DNA of 64,000 nt. It comes from JAFTYO01 sp045613125. Lineage in GTDB: Bacteria; Pseudomonadota; Alphaproteobacteria; RF32; CAG-239. Where the stretch lies: NCBI GenBank assembly GCA_045613125.1, contig JAZLAM010000022.1, positions 195,133 to 259,132 of the forward strand, written 5' to 3'. Position 1 is the stretch's first letter; the number at the start of each line of letters is the position of its first letter. Positions 33,585 through 41,602 of this stretch are shown in pieces. Both the position numbers and the translations under genes were made by a program. The notes below the pieces were generated by a model that was not told the DNA's origin, made no database searches, and worked only from the letters and a program-made list of their open reading frames with translations.

Positions 33585-35483
33585 ATGAGAAAGATTTTAT
33601 GTTTTGCGGCCAGTTTATTAGCCCTATCTTCTTGTCAAAACTATGATAATGGAGTTTATTCTGAAAAACAACCATCTCAAGCATATTATTCCGATTGGGA
33701 CAGAGCAATCAGAATCGATACTGATATGCAAAACATGTATGCCGGCACACCTCGCAAAATTGAACGTCCTATAGATATGTATATGGCAATGGCTCTTGCC
33801 TTAAAATATAACTATACCGGAAGGATGATTATCTATGAAGAAAACTTAATTAAAGCAGGTAAATCTTCATATGCTCAATTGCAAGAAATACTAAATAATG
33901 CAGGCTATATTAATACAAATAATTCTTCTCAATTAAGCCCTGACTTAAAAGTTGCATGGAATATATTGGATATGTCAACAGTATATTATCAATCTGAAGA
34001 TCCTTCATTTAAAACAAATGTTGCAATTGAGCAAAGTCGTAAAGTTACACACAATATTTTGCAAGAAGCTCGCTTGTTATATTGGAAGGCTTTAACCGCT
34101 CAAAGACTACTCCCTATTATTGATCAAATGAGCGAATATCTTACTTTAGAAGTTGATGAAATGAATGCTCAATCTAAAGACTTGGCGACAAAAGGAGAAG
34201 CAACACCCCGAGACAATTTAATCAAGAAAAGGAAATATATGGAATCGGTGAAAAATCTTGCTTCTTTAAAACGTGATTTAGAAACAGCTCAGAGCCGATT
34301 AGCAAGTTTGATGGGTTTCCATCCTTCTACAGAATTTAAATTAGTTGGCACACAGTATGGCAATTTTGAATTACCTGAAATAAGAGCAAATTTAAGCCAA
34401 ATAGAATGGCTTGCTTTATCAAACAGACCCGAGCTTCGTGTTCATGATTTAATCTCTAAAAACTCTGACAAAGAAATGATTATTCAAGACTTTAGAAGCC
34501 AAAATCAAAATAAATACTCTAACGATTCGCAATATTATAAACAATGGTCAAAACAAGGATGCGAAATTGGTATGAATGCCATTCAGGAAGCTCAAAAAGC
34601 TGATATAGCAGAGTTTAATTCTTTGCGTCGTCAACGTATGACATCATTAATACTAAACCAAGTTTATGTAGCTTGGGCACAATATATGGCAGCAACAGAA
34701 GATTATCAAATAAATATGGAAATTGCTAATACTTCTGAAAATATTGCTGAAGATTTTACATTTACAGAAGGTGAAAAAAATGAGAAAAGTCAGTTAGAAG
34801 CGTCTCGTGCAATTGAAGATGAAGTGAAAGCATTTTTATCCTATGTAGACGTTCAGGAAGCTTTAGGTAACTTATATGCTACCATGGGTTTAGATGCTAT
34901 TCCTTATTATATGTTAGGAGAAAAACCATCTAGCATTGCTTTATATTTAAATCAAAATATGAACAAATGGGGTAATGGCGAGCTTATTCCTGATAATCGT
35001 CCATATTTATTAGATATTCCTTCCAAACGTCCTCCGATTGATGTTTCTTCAAGGCTAAAACTTCCTGATGTAACCGTTGGCACAGGAGATCCTATTTATA
35101 TTGAAATTAAAGATGATGTATTAAAACTTTTGGGTTGGGAAGGAAATATTACAACTCGAGCAGGTCTTATCGACGACAGTCCTTTGCCTAAGTGGCTTAA
35201 ATATAACACTGAAAAACGCGTATTTACAGGCAGGGCTATGCCTAAAGATGGTGGCGTATATCAAATTAAACTATACATCACTGAAGATACCGGTAATATT
35301 GCTTATGCAACATTTAAGCTAACCGTAAGAGAAGTTTATGTTCCATCCCTTAAATTAAAGGGTTTAACAAAAGGTAGAGGAGCAATGATTCTAAAACGTT
35401 GTGAAGGCAAAAATTGTAAAGACACCTACATCCATCAAGATGAGATAGGAAAAGAGGTAGAAAGGGCTCCTTCAAAACGCTAA
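33585..35483 (+). CDS. TolC-like outer-membrane lipoprotein with C-terminal Ig/cadherin-like domain
   Basis: A 632-residue lipoprotein: the signal peptide ends with the lipobox LSSC (cysteine at residue 17). Residues about 45-450 have two repeats of the outer-membrane efflux protein type, each with a small-residue helix motif (MYMAMALALKYNYTGR and IEWLALSNRPELR) followed by long helices. A distinct C-terminal part of about 150 residues (SSRLKLPDVTVGTGDPIYIEI, then PLPKWLKYNTEKRVFTGRAMPKDGGVYQIKLYITEDTGNIAYATFKLTV) matches the cadherin-like/putative-Ig pattern of CADG or He_PIG domains. The combination is unusual. It is likely an outer-membrane channel partner for export, with its partner unknown. 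Confidence 0.7.
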   Translation: MRKILCFAASLLALSSCQNYDNGVYSEKQPSQAYYSDWDRAIRIDTDMQNMYAGTPRKIERPIDMYMAMALALKYNYTGRMIIYEENLIKAGKSSYAQLQEILNNAGYINTNNSSQLSPDLKVAWNILDMSTVYYQSEDPSFKTNVAIEQSRKVTHNILQEARLLYWKALTAQRLLPIIDQMSEYLTLEVDEMNAQSKDLATKGEATPRDNLIKKRKYMESVKNLASLKRDLETAQSRLASLMGFHPSTEFKLVGTQYGNFELPEIRANLSQIEWLALSNRPELRVHDLISKNSDKEMIIQDFRSQNQNKYSNDSQYYKQWSKQGCEIGMNAIQEAQKADIAEFNSLRRQRMTSLILNQVYVAWAQYMAATEDYQINMEIANTSENIAEDFTFTEGEKNEKSQLEASRAIEDEVKAFLSYVDVQEALGNLYATMGLDAIPYYMLGEKPSSIALYLNQNMNKWGNGELIPDNRPYLLDIPSKRPPIDVSSRLKLPDVTVGTGDPIYIEIKDDVLKLLGWEGNITTRAGLIDDSPLPKWLKYNTEKRVFTGRAMPKDGGVYQIKLYITEDTGNIAYATFKLTVREVYVPSLKLKGLTKGRGAMILKRCEGKNCKDTYIHQDEIGKEVERAPSKR

Positions 35484-35493
35484 ACAAACATCT

Positions 35494-35520
35494 GCCCCGA
35501 ACAATTTCGGGGCTTTTTTT
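35494..35520 (+). terminator. Terminator after the TolC-like gene
   Basis: GCCCCGA pairs with TCGGGGC around a short loop, followed by seven T. Strong intrinsic terminator. Confidence 0.9.
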
Positions 35521-35558
35521 CATATAAACATAAAAAATATTAACTATTAGGTAAAATA

Positions 35559-35590
35559 TGGTTGATATATTGCATAATGTGGAATAGAAT
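35559..35590 (+). promoter_or_regulatory. Candidate hpf-ptsN promoter
   Basis: TTGATA at 35562-35567 and TAGAAT at 35585-35590 are spaced 17 bases, 45 bases before hpf. The same stretch also reads TGG-N8-TTGCA (35559-35574), with GG and GC spaced as in sigma-54 promoters. Confidence 0.5.
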
Positions 35591-35634
35591 ATAAATCTAT
35601 TTAAGGTATTAATTATATATAACGAGGAAATATT

Positions 35635-36201
35635 ATGAAAATCACATTGACAGGAAAACAAGTTGATATCGGCGACAGATTACGTAAACATGTCGAAGAG
35701 GCAATTGAAAATTCAGTAAATAAATATTTTAGCGCACCTATCAGTTCAACAGTTGCATTTTCTAAAGAAGGCGAAGATTTTAGCGTTGAAGTTACCGTAC
35801 GTCCTGCAAAAAATATGATATTAAAAGGTTCAGGTATAGCTGCAGATCCATATTCTGCTTTTGATAATGCTAATGAACATATTGCAACTCGTTTACGTCG
35901 CAATAAAAACAAATTAAACGATCATAAAGGTAAACTCGGATTGGCAGAGTTAGCTTATCAAGCCGTACTTCCTCTTCATGAAACAGAAGAAGAATTGGAT
36001 GTTGATGTTGACGCTCCTTTAACGATTGCCGAAACAGATGCAAACATTCCGGTTTGTAACGTCAGTGAAGCTGTCATGCTTATGGATTTATCTAACGAAT
36101 GTGCTTTGATGTTCCGCAACAGCGCAAATAATCATATTAGTATGGTATATCGCCGTAAAGATGGTAATATTGGCTGGGTTGAACCAAAGTCTGAAAACTA
36201 A
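35635..36201 (+). CDS. hpf: Ribosome hibernation promoting factor, long form
   Basis: Binds the 30S decoding centre and, in long-form members, pairs 70S ribosomes into inactive 100S dimers during starvation. The N-terminal Ribosomal_S30AE domain (KQVDIGDRLRKHVEEAIENSVNKYF, then FDNANEHIATRLRRNKNKLNDHKGK) is followed by a linker. The C-terminal dimerisation domain (ISEAVMLMDLSNECALMFRNSANNHISMVYRRKDGNIGWVEP) marks the long form; 188 residues. ptsN follows 18 bases later. In relatives rpoN lies just upstream, but here it does not. Confidence 0.95.
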   Translation: MKITLTGKQVDIGDRLRKHVEEAIENSVNKYFSAPISSTVAFSKEGEDFSVEVTVRPAKNMILKGSGIAADPYSAFDNANEHIATRLRRNKNKLNDHKGKLGLAELAYQAVLPLHETEEELDVDVDAPLTIAETDANIPVCNVSEAVMLMDLSNECALMFRNSANNHISMVYRRKDGNIGWVEPKSEN

Positions 36202-36218
36202 TTAACAGGATTAAATTC

Positions 36219-36662
36219 ATGAAAATCTCTGACATTTTATCAACAAATTCTATTTTTACAGAAGTTAAAGCTAACAACAAACGTCAGCTCCTTCAAGAAC
36301 TTGCGATTAAAATGGCAAATATGTCTCAGCTTGATGAAAGGCTATTATCTGATGCTATTATGGAACGTGAAAATTTAGGTTCTACCGGTTATGGCAGAGG
36401 CACAGCATTTCCTCATGCTCGTATTGAGGGTACAAAATCTGTTCAAGCTGTTTTTGCAAGACTTGAATCACCTATAGATTTTGATGCTGTTGATACAAAA
36501 CCTGTTGATTTAGTGTTTATGTTGGTTTCTCCGGAAACAAATGGCGCAGATCATCTGACTGCTCTTGCAACTTTGTCAAGAATCTTAAAAAATGAAGAAA
36601 CCTGCGAGAAGTTGCGTAAAGCAAAATCAAGAGATGAAATATACGCAATTTTGAATATGTAA
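36219..36662 (+). CDS. ptsN: PTS IIA-like nitrogen regulatory protein
   Basis: EIIA-Ntr, a phosphocarrier in the nitrogen phosphotransferase system that affects potassium transport and stress signalling. The phosphorylatable histidine is in GTAFPHARIEG, and the family core LTALATLSRILKNEETCEKLRKAKSRDEIYAIL is complete in 147 residues. It is cotranscribed with hpf. No ptsP or ptsO gene is in the window. Confidence 0.95.
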   Translation: MKISDILSTNSIFTEVKANNKRQLLQELAIKMANMSQLDERLLSDAIMERENLGSTGYGRGTAFPHARIEGTKSVQAVFARLESPIDFDAVDTKPVDLVFMLVSPETNGADHLTALATLSRILKNEETCEKLRKAKSRDEIYAILNM

Positions 36663-36673
36663 TCTGAAATTTT

Positions 36674-36702
36674 AAGCCTCCGAACTTCGGAGGCTTTTTT
36701 TT
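36674..36702. terminator. Bidirectional terminator between ptsN and prfC
   Basis: AAGCCTCCGAA pairs with TTCGGAGGCTT, followed by a T-run on the plus strand and preceded by an A-containing side for the other. It is shared by two convergent genes. Confidence 0.88.
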
Positions 36703-36704
36703 AC

Positions 36705-38294
36705 TTAAAAAATCTGTTCACGAGTTTTTTTCAAAACAATTTTTGGGAAATCTTCAGCAACCTTTCCCAAATGCCATGCATTACGAGCTAAAAAAACTTT
36801 TGCGCCGTCGTGATCATCTGCGATATTTGCCATCGACGAATCTAAAAACTTTTGCAAATAATTACTATCATTGCATTCTACCCAACGAGCAGTATAATAT
36901 TGCGTAGGTTCAAATATAACCTGAATATTAAATTCTGTACGGATTCTGTCTGCCATAACCTCAAATTGCAATGGTCCGACAACACCAACCACCCACTCAG
37001 ATCCGATTACGGGCTTAAAAACACTAGCTCCGCCTTCTTCTGCAATTTGCTCTAATGCATTACTGAGATGTTTAGATTTTAACGGATCCAAAGCACGAAC
37101 AGATTTTAACAATTCAGGCGCAAAACTAGGAATTCCGGTAAAATGAATTTTTTCGCCTTCAGTTAGGGTATCTCCAATTCTTAATTGCCCATGATTAGGT
37201 ATACCTATAATATCACCGGCATAAGCATCTTCTGCCAATTCACGATCTTGAGCCAAAAACATAACAGGAGTAGGAACCTTAATATTTTTACCGGTTCTTA
37301 CTTGCAACAGACTCATTCCTCTTTTAAAATGACCGGAACAAATGCGCATAAAGGCTATTCGGTCACGATGCTTAGGGTCCATGTTGGCCTGAATTTTAAA
37401 TATAAAACCACTAACCTTATTTTCATCAGCATTAATTTCTCGCTCCAAAGCCGGTTGAGGACGAGGTGTTGGAGCCATATTATATAAACCGTCTAAAATT
37501 TCCTTTACACCAAAGTTATTAATTGCACTACCAAAAAAGACCGGTGTCAAAGCTCCTGCCAAATAAGCTTCCAAATCAAACTTAGGACAAACTTCTTTTA
37601 CCATTTCTACTTCTTCACGAAGTTTTTGTACCAAATATGAAGGTAAAAGTTCATCAAGTTTTGCGTCATCTAAGCCCTGGCAAGTTTCAATTATGGCATT
37701 TTTTTGTGATTTATCACCGATTTTATTCATTAAAATAAGTCTATCATTGATAATATCATAACAACCCATAAAATCTTTACCGGAACCTATCGGCCAGCTT
37801 GCAGGAGTAACATCAAGGGCTAAAGTTTTTTCAATATCATCCAGCAAAACAAAGGTATCCAAACCTTCTCTGTCAAGCTTGTTTATAAAGGTTAAAATCG
37901 GAATATTACGCAAACGGCAGACTTCAAAAAGTTTTTTAGTTTGTGTTTCGATACCTTTTGCCGAATCAAGCACCATAATCGCCGAATCGACAGCGGTAAG
38001 CACACGATAAGTATCTTCCGAAAAGTCTTCGTGCCCCGGTGTATCTAATAAATTAAATGTAACCCCTTCATAATCAAAAGTCATAACCGAAGATGCTACC
38101 GATATTCCTCTTTCTTGTTCGACTTTCATCCAGTCTGAATGAGCTCGACGATTTTCACCTCTGGCTTTAACTGCACCTGCCTGACTGATAGCCCCCCCAA
38201 ACAACAAAAGCTTTTCGGTCAAAGTGGTTTTACCGGCGTCAGGGTGCGAAATAATGGCAAATGTTTTTCTTGGATTATATTTATTTTCCGACAT
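36705..38294 (-). CDS. prfC: Peptide chain release factor 3
   Basis: A GTPase that speeds recycling of RF1/RF2 after termination. G1 SHPDAGKTTLTEKLL, G2 GISVASSVM, G3 DTPGHEDFSED and G4 NKLDRE motifs are all present. The C-terminal RF3 region includes VVGVVGPLQFEVMADRI and ends KTREQIF; 529 residues. The length and the RF3-specific DHDGAKVFLARN motif separate it from elongation factor G. Confidence 0.96.
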   Translation of the reverse strand: MSENKYNPRKTFAIISHPDAGKTTLTEKLLLFGGAISQAGAVKARGENRRAHSDWMKVEQERGISVASSVMTFDYEGVTFNLLDTPGHEDFSEDTYRVLTAVDSAIMVLDSAKGIETQTKKLFEVCRLRNIPILTFINKLDREGLDTFVLLDDIEKTLALDVTPASWPIGSGKDFMGCYDIINDRLILMNKIGDKSQKNAIIETCQGLDDAKLDELLPSYLVQKLREEVEMVKEVCPKFDLEAYLAGALTPVFFGSAINNFGVKEILDGLYNMAPTPRPQPALEREINADENKVSGFIFKIQANMDPKHRDRIAFMRICSGHFKRGMSLLQVRTGKNIKVPTPVMFLAQDRELAEDAYAGDIIGIPNHGQLRIGDTLTEGEKIHFTGIPSFAPELLKSVRALDPLKSKHLSNALEQIAEEGGASVFKPVIGSEWVVGVVGPLQFEVMADRIRTEFNIQVIFEPTQYYTARWVECNDSNYLQKFLDSSMANIADDHDGAKVFLARNAWHLGKVAEDFPKIVLKKTREQIF

Positions 38295-38371
38295 TTTTTC
38301 TCTCGAAATTAAGTTATTTTTTTCACATAGTATAAATTTTTATTAAAAATGCAATAGCTTTTATTATTTTC

Positions 38372-38399
38372 TTGATTTAATTTTTTTTTTGGTTAGTAT
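38372..38399 (+). promoter_or_regulatory. Candidate tRNA-Leu/tig promoter
   Basis: TTGATT at 38372-38377 and TAGTAT at 38394-38399 are spaced 16 bases, upstream of tRNA-Leu. The -10 with its left flank, GGTTAGTAT, is identical to the candidate dnaA -10 region. Confidence 0.45.
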
Positions 38400-38425
38400 G
38401 CAAACAGCTAATTTAATGATTAACC

Positions 38426-38509
38426 GCGAGCGTGGTGAAATGGCAGACACGCCAGACTTAGGATCTGGTGTCGCAAGACGTGAGGGTTCAAGTCCCTCCG
38501 CTCGCACCA
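38426..38509 (+). tRNA. tRNA-Leu (UAG)
   Basis: An 84-base type II tRNA with acceptor GCGAGCG/CGCTCGC, a variable arm (TGTCGCAAGACGT) and encoded CCA. The anticodon stem CCAGA/TCTGG encloses CTTAGGA, giving anticodon UAG for CUN leucine codons. A reading frame that starts upstream and runs through the tRNA into tig is not real. Confidence 0.96.
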
Positions 38510-38544
38510 TCTTTTTAGATGATTATAAGGATAAGAGAAAATCA

Positions 38545-39927
38545 ATGAAATTTACTGAAGAAAAATCAAAAGGTTTAACAAGAGAATTTAAAGCTGTTAT
38601 TCCTGCTGCTGAATTCGAAAAAGAAGTTGACAGCAAAATTGAAAGCATTTCAAAAAACACAAAAATTGCAGGCTTCCGTCCGGGAAAAGCACCTAAAGCT
38701 ATGCTAAAACAAAAATATCGTGCTTCTGTTTTGGGAGAAGTTTTAGATGAAATGTTAAAAAACAGTGCCGATAAAATAATTCAAGAAAACAAACTTCGTC
38801 CGGCTGTTATGCCTGAAATTAATCTTACAACCTTTGGCGATGACAAAGATATTGAATTTACGGTTTTAGTTGAAGTTTTGCCTGAAATCAAATTTGGTGA
38901 TTTTTCCAGCATTACATTAGATAAATTAACAGCTGAAGTTCCGGCTGAAGAAGTTGAAAAAGCAATCAAATATGTTGCACAAACCAGAAAAGAAAACGTT
39001 GTCGTAACAGAAGATCGCGCAACTAAAAAAGGCGATGTTGCCGTAATTGACTTTACAGGTTCTGTTGACGGTGTTGAATTTAACGGCGGTAAAGGAACTG
39101 ATTATCCTTTAGAATTAGGTTCTAACTCTTTCATCCCCGGTTTTGAAGATCAACTTATCGGCAAAAACAAAGGTGACAAAGTTGATGTAAACGTTACTTT
39201 CCCTGAAAACTATCATGCTAAAGATTTGGCCGGAAAAGCTGCCGTATTTGCAGTAGAAATTAAAGAAATCAGAGAACCTAAAGAAGTAGAAATCAATGAT
39301 GAATTTGCAAAATCTTTAGGTGAAGAAAGCTTAGATTCTTTACGTGCAAAAGTTGTAGAACGCATTAAAGCTGATTATGAAAACGCATCTAAATTAAAAT
39401 TAAAACGTGCTTTATTAGATGTTTTAGATAAAGAATATAGCTTTGATATTCCTTCAAAATTGGTTGATGCCGAATATGATGGAATTGTTAAACAATATGA
39501 ACAAGCTAAAAAATATAATCAACTTGATGAAGAAGAAAAAGCAAAAGATGAGAAAGATTTATTGGCAGAATATAAAGAAATTGCCGCTCGTCGTGTTAAA
39601 CTCGGATTATTGCTTTCTGAAGTTGGTTTAAATGCAAAAATCACAATCACACCGGAAGATATCAATAAAGCTATCATGAATGTAGCTAAAAAATATCCGG
39701 GACAGGAAAAAGCTGTGTTTGATTACTATTTGAAAAACAAAGAAGCTGTTGAAGCCTTAAAAGCTCCTGTTTTCGAAGAAAAGATTGTAGATTACTTGTT
39801 ATCTCAAGTTAAATTAAATGAAAAAGTTGTTGCCGTTGAAGAACTTTATTCATTTGATGAAAACAAAAGCAGTGAACAAAAGACTGCTAAAAAAACAGCT
39901 AAGAAGACAACTAAAAAATCTGCATAG
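38545..39927 (+). CDS. tig: Trigger factor
   Basis: A ribosome-bound peptidyl-prolyl isomerase and chaperone for nascent chains. The N-terminal ribosome-binding domain contains the signature GFRPGKAPKAMLKQKY. The FKBP-type PPIase domain starts near KGDVAVIDFTGSVDGVEFNGGKG, and the long helical C-terminal domain ends with a lysine-rich tail rich in KKTAKK. ATG 38545 gives 460 residues, the family length. Upstream is tRNA-Leu, 35 bases away; downstream is a strong terminator. Confidence 0.96.
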   Translation: MKFTEEKSKGLTREFKAVIPAAEFEKEVDSKIESISKNTKIAGFRPGKAPKAMLKQKYRASVLGEVLDEMLKNSADKIIQENKLRPAVMPEINLTTFGDDKDIEFTVLVEVLPEIKFGDFSSITLDKLTAEVPAEEVEKAIKYVAQTRKENVVVTEDRATKKGDVAVIDFTGSVDGVEFNGGKGTDYPLELGSNSFIPGFEDQLIGKNKGDKVDVNVTFPENYHAKDLAGKAAVFAVEIKEIREPKEVEINDEFAKSLGEESLDSLRAKVVERIKADYENASKLKLKRALLDVLDKEYSFDIPSKLVDAEYDGIVKQYEQAKKYNQLDEEEKAKDEKDLLAEYKEIAARRVKLGLLLSEVGLNAKITITPEDINKAIMNVAKKYPGQEKAVFDYYLKNKEAVEALKAPVFEEKIVDYLLSQVKLNEKVVAVEELYSFDENKSSEQKTAKKTAKKTTKKSA

Positions 39928-39942
39928 CAGCTGATAATCATT

Positions 39943-39974
39943 AAAAAAGCCCTTTTGAAAGGGCTTTTTTTTTT
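39943..39974 (+). terminator. tig terminator
   Basis: AAAGCCCTTT pairs with AAAGGGCTTT around a two-base centre, with a run of more than eight T after it. Confidence 0.9.
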
Positions 39975-40020
39975 AATCTTTAAGATAAATCAAGGACGCA
40001 TCCTAACTTTCCGGTTATAC

Positions 40021-40260
40021 TTATTCAACCGCGGGCTTCTTGATATTTGTGTTTGCAAAAAAGCCTCCGATAAAACCGAGAACAAGACCTATTTGCCACA
40101 TTTTAAAACCGGTAATACCAAGCGCTGCAAAAAAGCTCAAAATAGTATCTCCAAACATAAGTCCTACGACCCAACCGGTAAGAGCTCCTAAAAAGGTTCT
40201 TACAATGCAAGCCCAAAACACCATAAAGGCTGCAAGCAAAAGATTTGTAATAGCTTTCAT
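40021..40260 (-). CDS. Small membrane protein with two helices
   Basis: A 79-residue protein, almost all hydrophobic: helix one around MKAITNLLLAAFMVFWACIVRTFLG and glycine-rich helices from ALTGWVVGLMFG to WQIGLVLGFIGGFFA. No named family recognised, though similar glycine-rich proteins occur in phages and bacterial genomes. The Shine-Dalgarno is poor; a 13-base direct repeat lies immediately upstream. Confidence 0.5.
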   Translation of the reverse strand: MKAITNLLLAAFMVFWACIVRTFLGALTGWVVGLMFGDTILSFFAALGITGFKMWQIGLVLGFIGGFFANTNIKKPAVE

Positions 40261-40295
40261 AACATCATAATTTTTTTAGTTTAACATCATAATTT
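40261..40295. repeat. 13-bp direct repeat upstream of the small membrane protein
   Basis: AACATCATAATTT occurs at 40261-40273 and again at 40283-40295, exactly 22 bases apart (about two helical turns). It abuts the ATG of the 40021 gene, so it overlaps its leader. Confidence 0.6.
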
Positions 40296-40408
40296 ATATC
40301 TGGTGTTACGTTATATCTAAATAAAATTATTGTCAAGTTTTAACACAGATTGTATCTGATAAAGAACAAATATGTAAAAATGTTGCGATTATTTTATCAA
40401 ATAAAAAC

Positions 40409-40437
40409 TTGACTTTTGTCTATATTTTTTATATAGT
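40409..40437 (+). promoter_or_regulatory. Strong candidate promoter of the CxxC repeat gene
   Basis: TTGACT at 40409-40414 and TATAGT at 40432-40437 spaced 17 bases, 33 bases before the ATG. Good sigma-70-type match. Confidence 0.65.
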
Positions 40438-40470
40438 AAACTTATTGTAAAATTCTTCGGAGTAAAACAA

Positions 40471-41550
40471 ATGGAAAATAAAAAAGAGTTGATTGTTAAA
40501 GATAGACATGGTGTTGAACATAATCTGTATGATTTACCAAAAAATTTTGTTTTTGATGGCAATATAGACTTGAGTGAGCGTAATTTAAGAGAACTACCGG
40601 ATTTATCAACCGTAACAGTTACAGGAAGTTTTGATTGTTGGAATTGCAGTAATTTAACTTCATTAAAAGGTGCTCCAAAAGAAGTTGGTGGAGATTTTTG
40701 TTGCAGCGCTTGTGAAAAATTAACCTCATTAGAAGGAGTTCCTCAAAAAGTTGGTAGAAATTTTGGTTGTGGGGGTTGCAGTAATTTAACTTCATTAAAA
40801 GGTGCTCCCAAAGAAATTAACGGAAATTTTATCTGTCATGATTGTGAAAAATTAACTTCACTAGAACATGCCCCTCAAAAAGTTGGTGGAAATTTTGATT
40901 GCTCTCGATGTGAAAGATTAGAATCATTAGAAAACGCACCAAAAGAAGTTAGTGGAGATTTTGATTGCAGTGATTGTGAAAAATTAACCTCATTAGAAGG
41001 TGCTCCCAAAGAAGTTGGTGGAGATTTTTCTTGTCTTCGGTGTGAAGTGCCTTCATTAAAAGGTGCTCCCAAAGAAGTTGGTGGAGATTTTTATTGTTGG
41101 CAGTGTCATAATTTAACCTCATTAGAAGGAGCACCGGAAAAAGTTGGGGGAAATTTTTCTTGCCATATGTGTGACTTAACCTCATTAAAAGGAGCTCCGA
41201 AAGAAATTGGTGGAGATTTTGATTGTTCATTTTGCAGCGAATTAAAATCGCTAATTCATGTTCCTAAATGTAAGAATATAGAGGTAGCGACAGCATTGGG
41301 GGAGTTATTGACAAAATATACTTCTTATGTAACACCTTTAGGTGGTGGTGGATTGTACCTTTCGGCGACATATGAAAGTGTAGTATCTTCTCCCAGATAT
41401 AAGCGAGAACTTGCTAATGAAGAGGCCCTATTAAAAACAAAATCAAAGCTTAAAGCCAGACATCAAGATGAAAATACTTCATCTAACGGACAAGTTGCAA
41501 CTAACGTTACACTAGATATATTAAAAGCTAAAGAAAGCCGAAATATTTAA
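40471..41550 (+). CDS. CxxC-studded leucine-rich-type repeat protein
   Basis: A 359-residue protein with a polar N-terminus and no signal peptide. From residue 54 on, about ten tandem units of 22 residues follow. A typical unit reads F-x-C-x2-C-x2-LTSL-x-GAP-K-EVGGD; ten CxxC pairs begin at residue 56 (CWNC, CSAC, CGGC, CHDC, CSRC, CSDC, CLRC, CWQC, CHMC, CSFC). Two units are one residue shorter. The LTSL-GAP-VGG core matches the small LRR-like repeats of phage and gut-bacterial proteins, where asparagine usually occupies the first CxxC position. A charged, disordered-looking tail of about 80 residues ends the protein. Zinc binding or disulfide ladders are possible. Function unknown. Confidence 0.72.
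   Translation: MENKKELIVKDRHGVEHNLYDLPKNFVFDGNIDLSERNLRELPDLSTVTVTGSFDCWNCSNLTSLKGAPKEVGGDFCCSACEKLTSLEGVPQKVGRNFGCGGCSNLTSLKGAPKEINGNFICHDCEKLTSLEHAPQKVGGNFDCSRCERLESLENAPKEVSGDFDCSDCEKLTSLEGAPKEVGGDFSCLRCEVPSLKGAPKEVGGDFYCWQCHNLTSLEGAPEKVGGNFSCHMCDLTSLKGAPKEIGGDFDCSFCSELKSLIHVPKCKNIEVATALGELLTKYTSYVTPLGGGGLYLSATYESVVSSPRYKRELANEEALLKTKSKLKARHQDENTSSNGQVATNVTLDILKAKESRNI
40621..41265 (+). repeat. Tandem 66-bp coding repeats
   Basis: Within the CxxC gene the DNA repeats with a period near 66 bases, with GGTGCTCC-AAAGAAGTTGG-style segments recurring almost verbatim. The array probably expands or contracts by recombination. Confidence 0.7.
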
Positions 41551-41569
41551 TTAAGGTATGTGTAATTAT

Positions 41570-41602
41570 AAAATCCCCCTTAAACACTTAAGGGGGATTT
41601 CT
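41570..41602. terminator. Bidirectional terminator between the CxxC gene and lon
   Basis: AAATCCCCCTTAA and TTAAGGGGGATTT form a perfect 13-bp stem with a 4-base loop, ending in a T-rich stretch on the plus strand. Confidence 0.88.

Noticed and set aside
38389..38544. An upstream extension of trigger factor running through a tRNA gene
   Set aside because: The segment encodes a perfect tRNA-Leu cloverleaf; trigger factor length and N-terminus fit ATG 38545.
40621..41265. CRISPR array because of regular repeats
   Set aside because: The 66-bp period lies in one continuous reading frame with protein-level conservation and no unique spacers.
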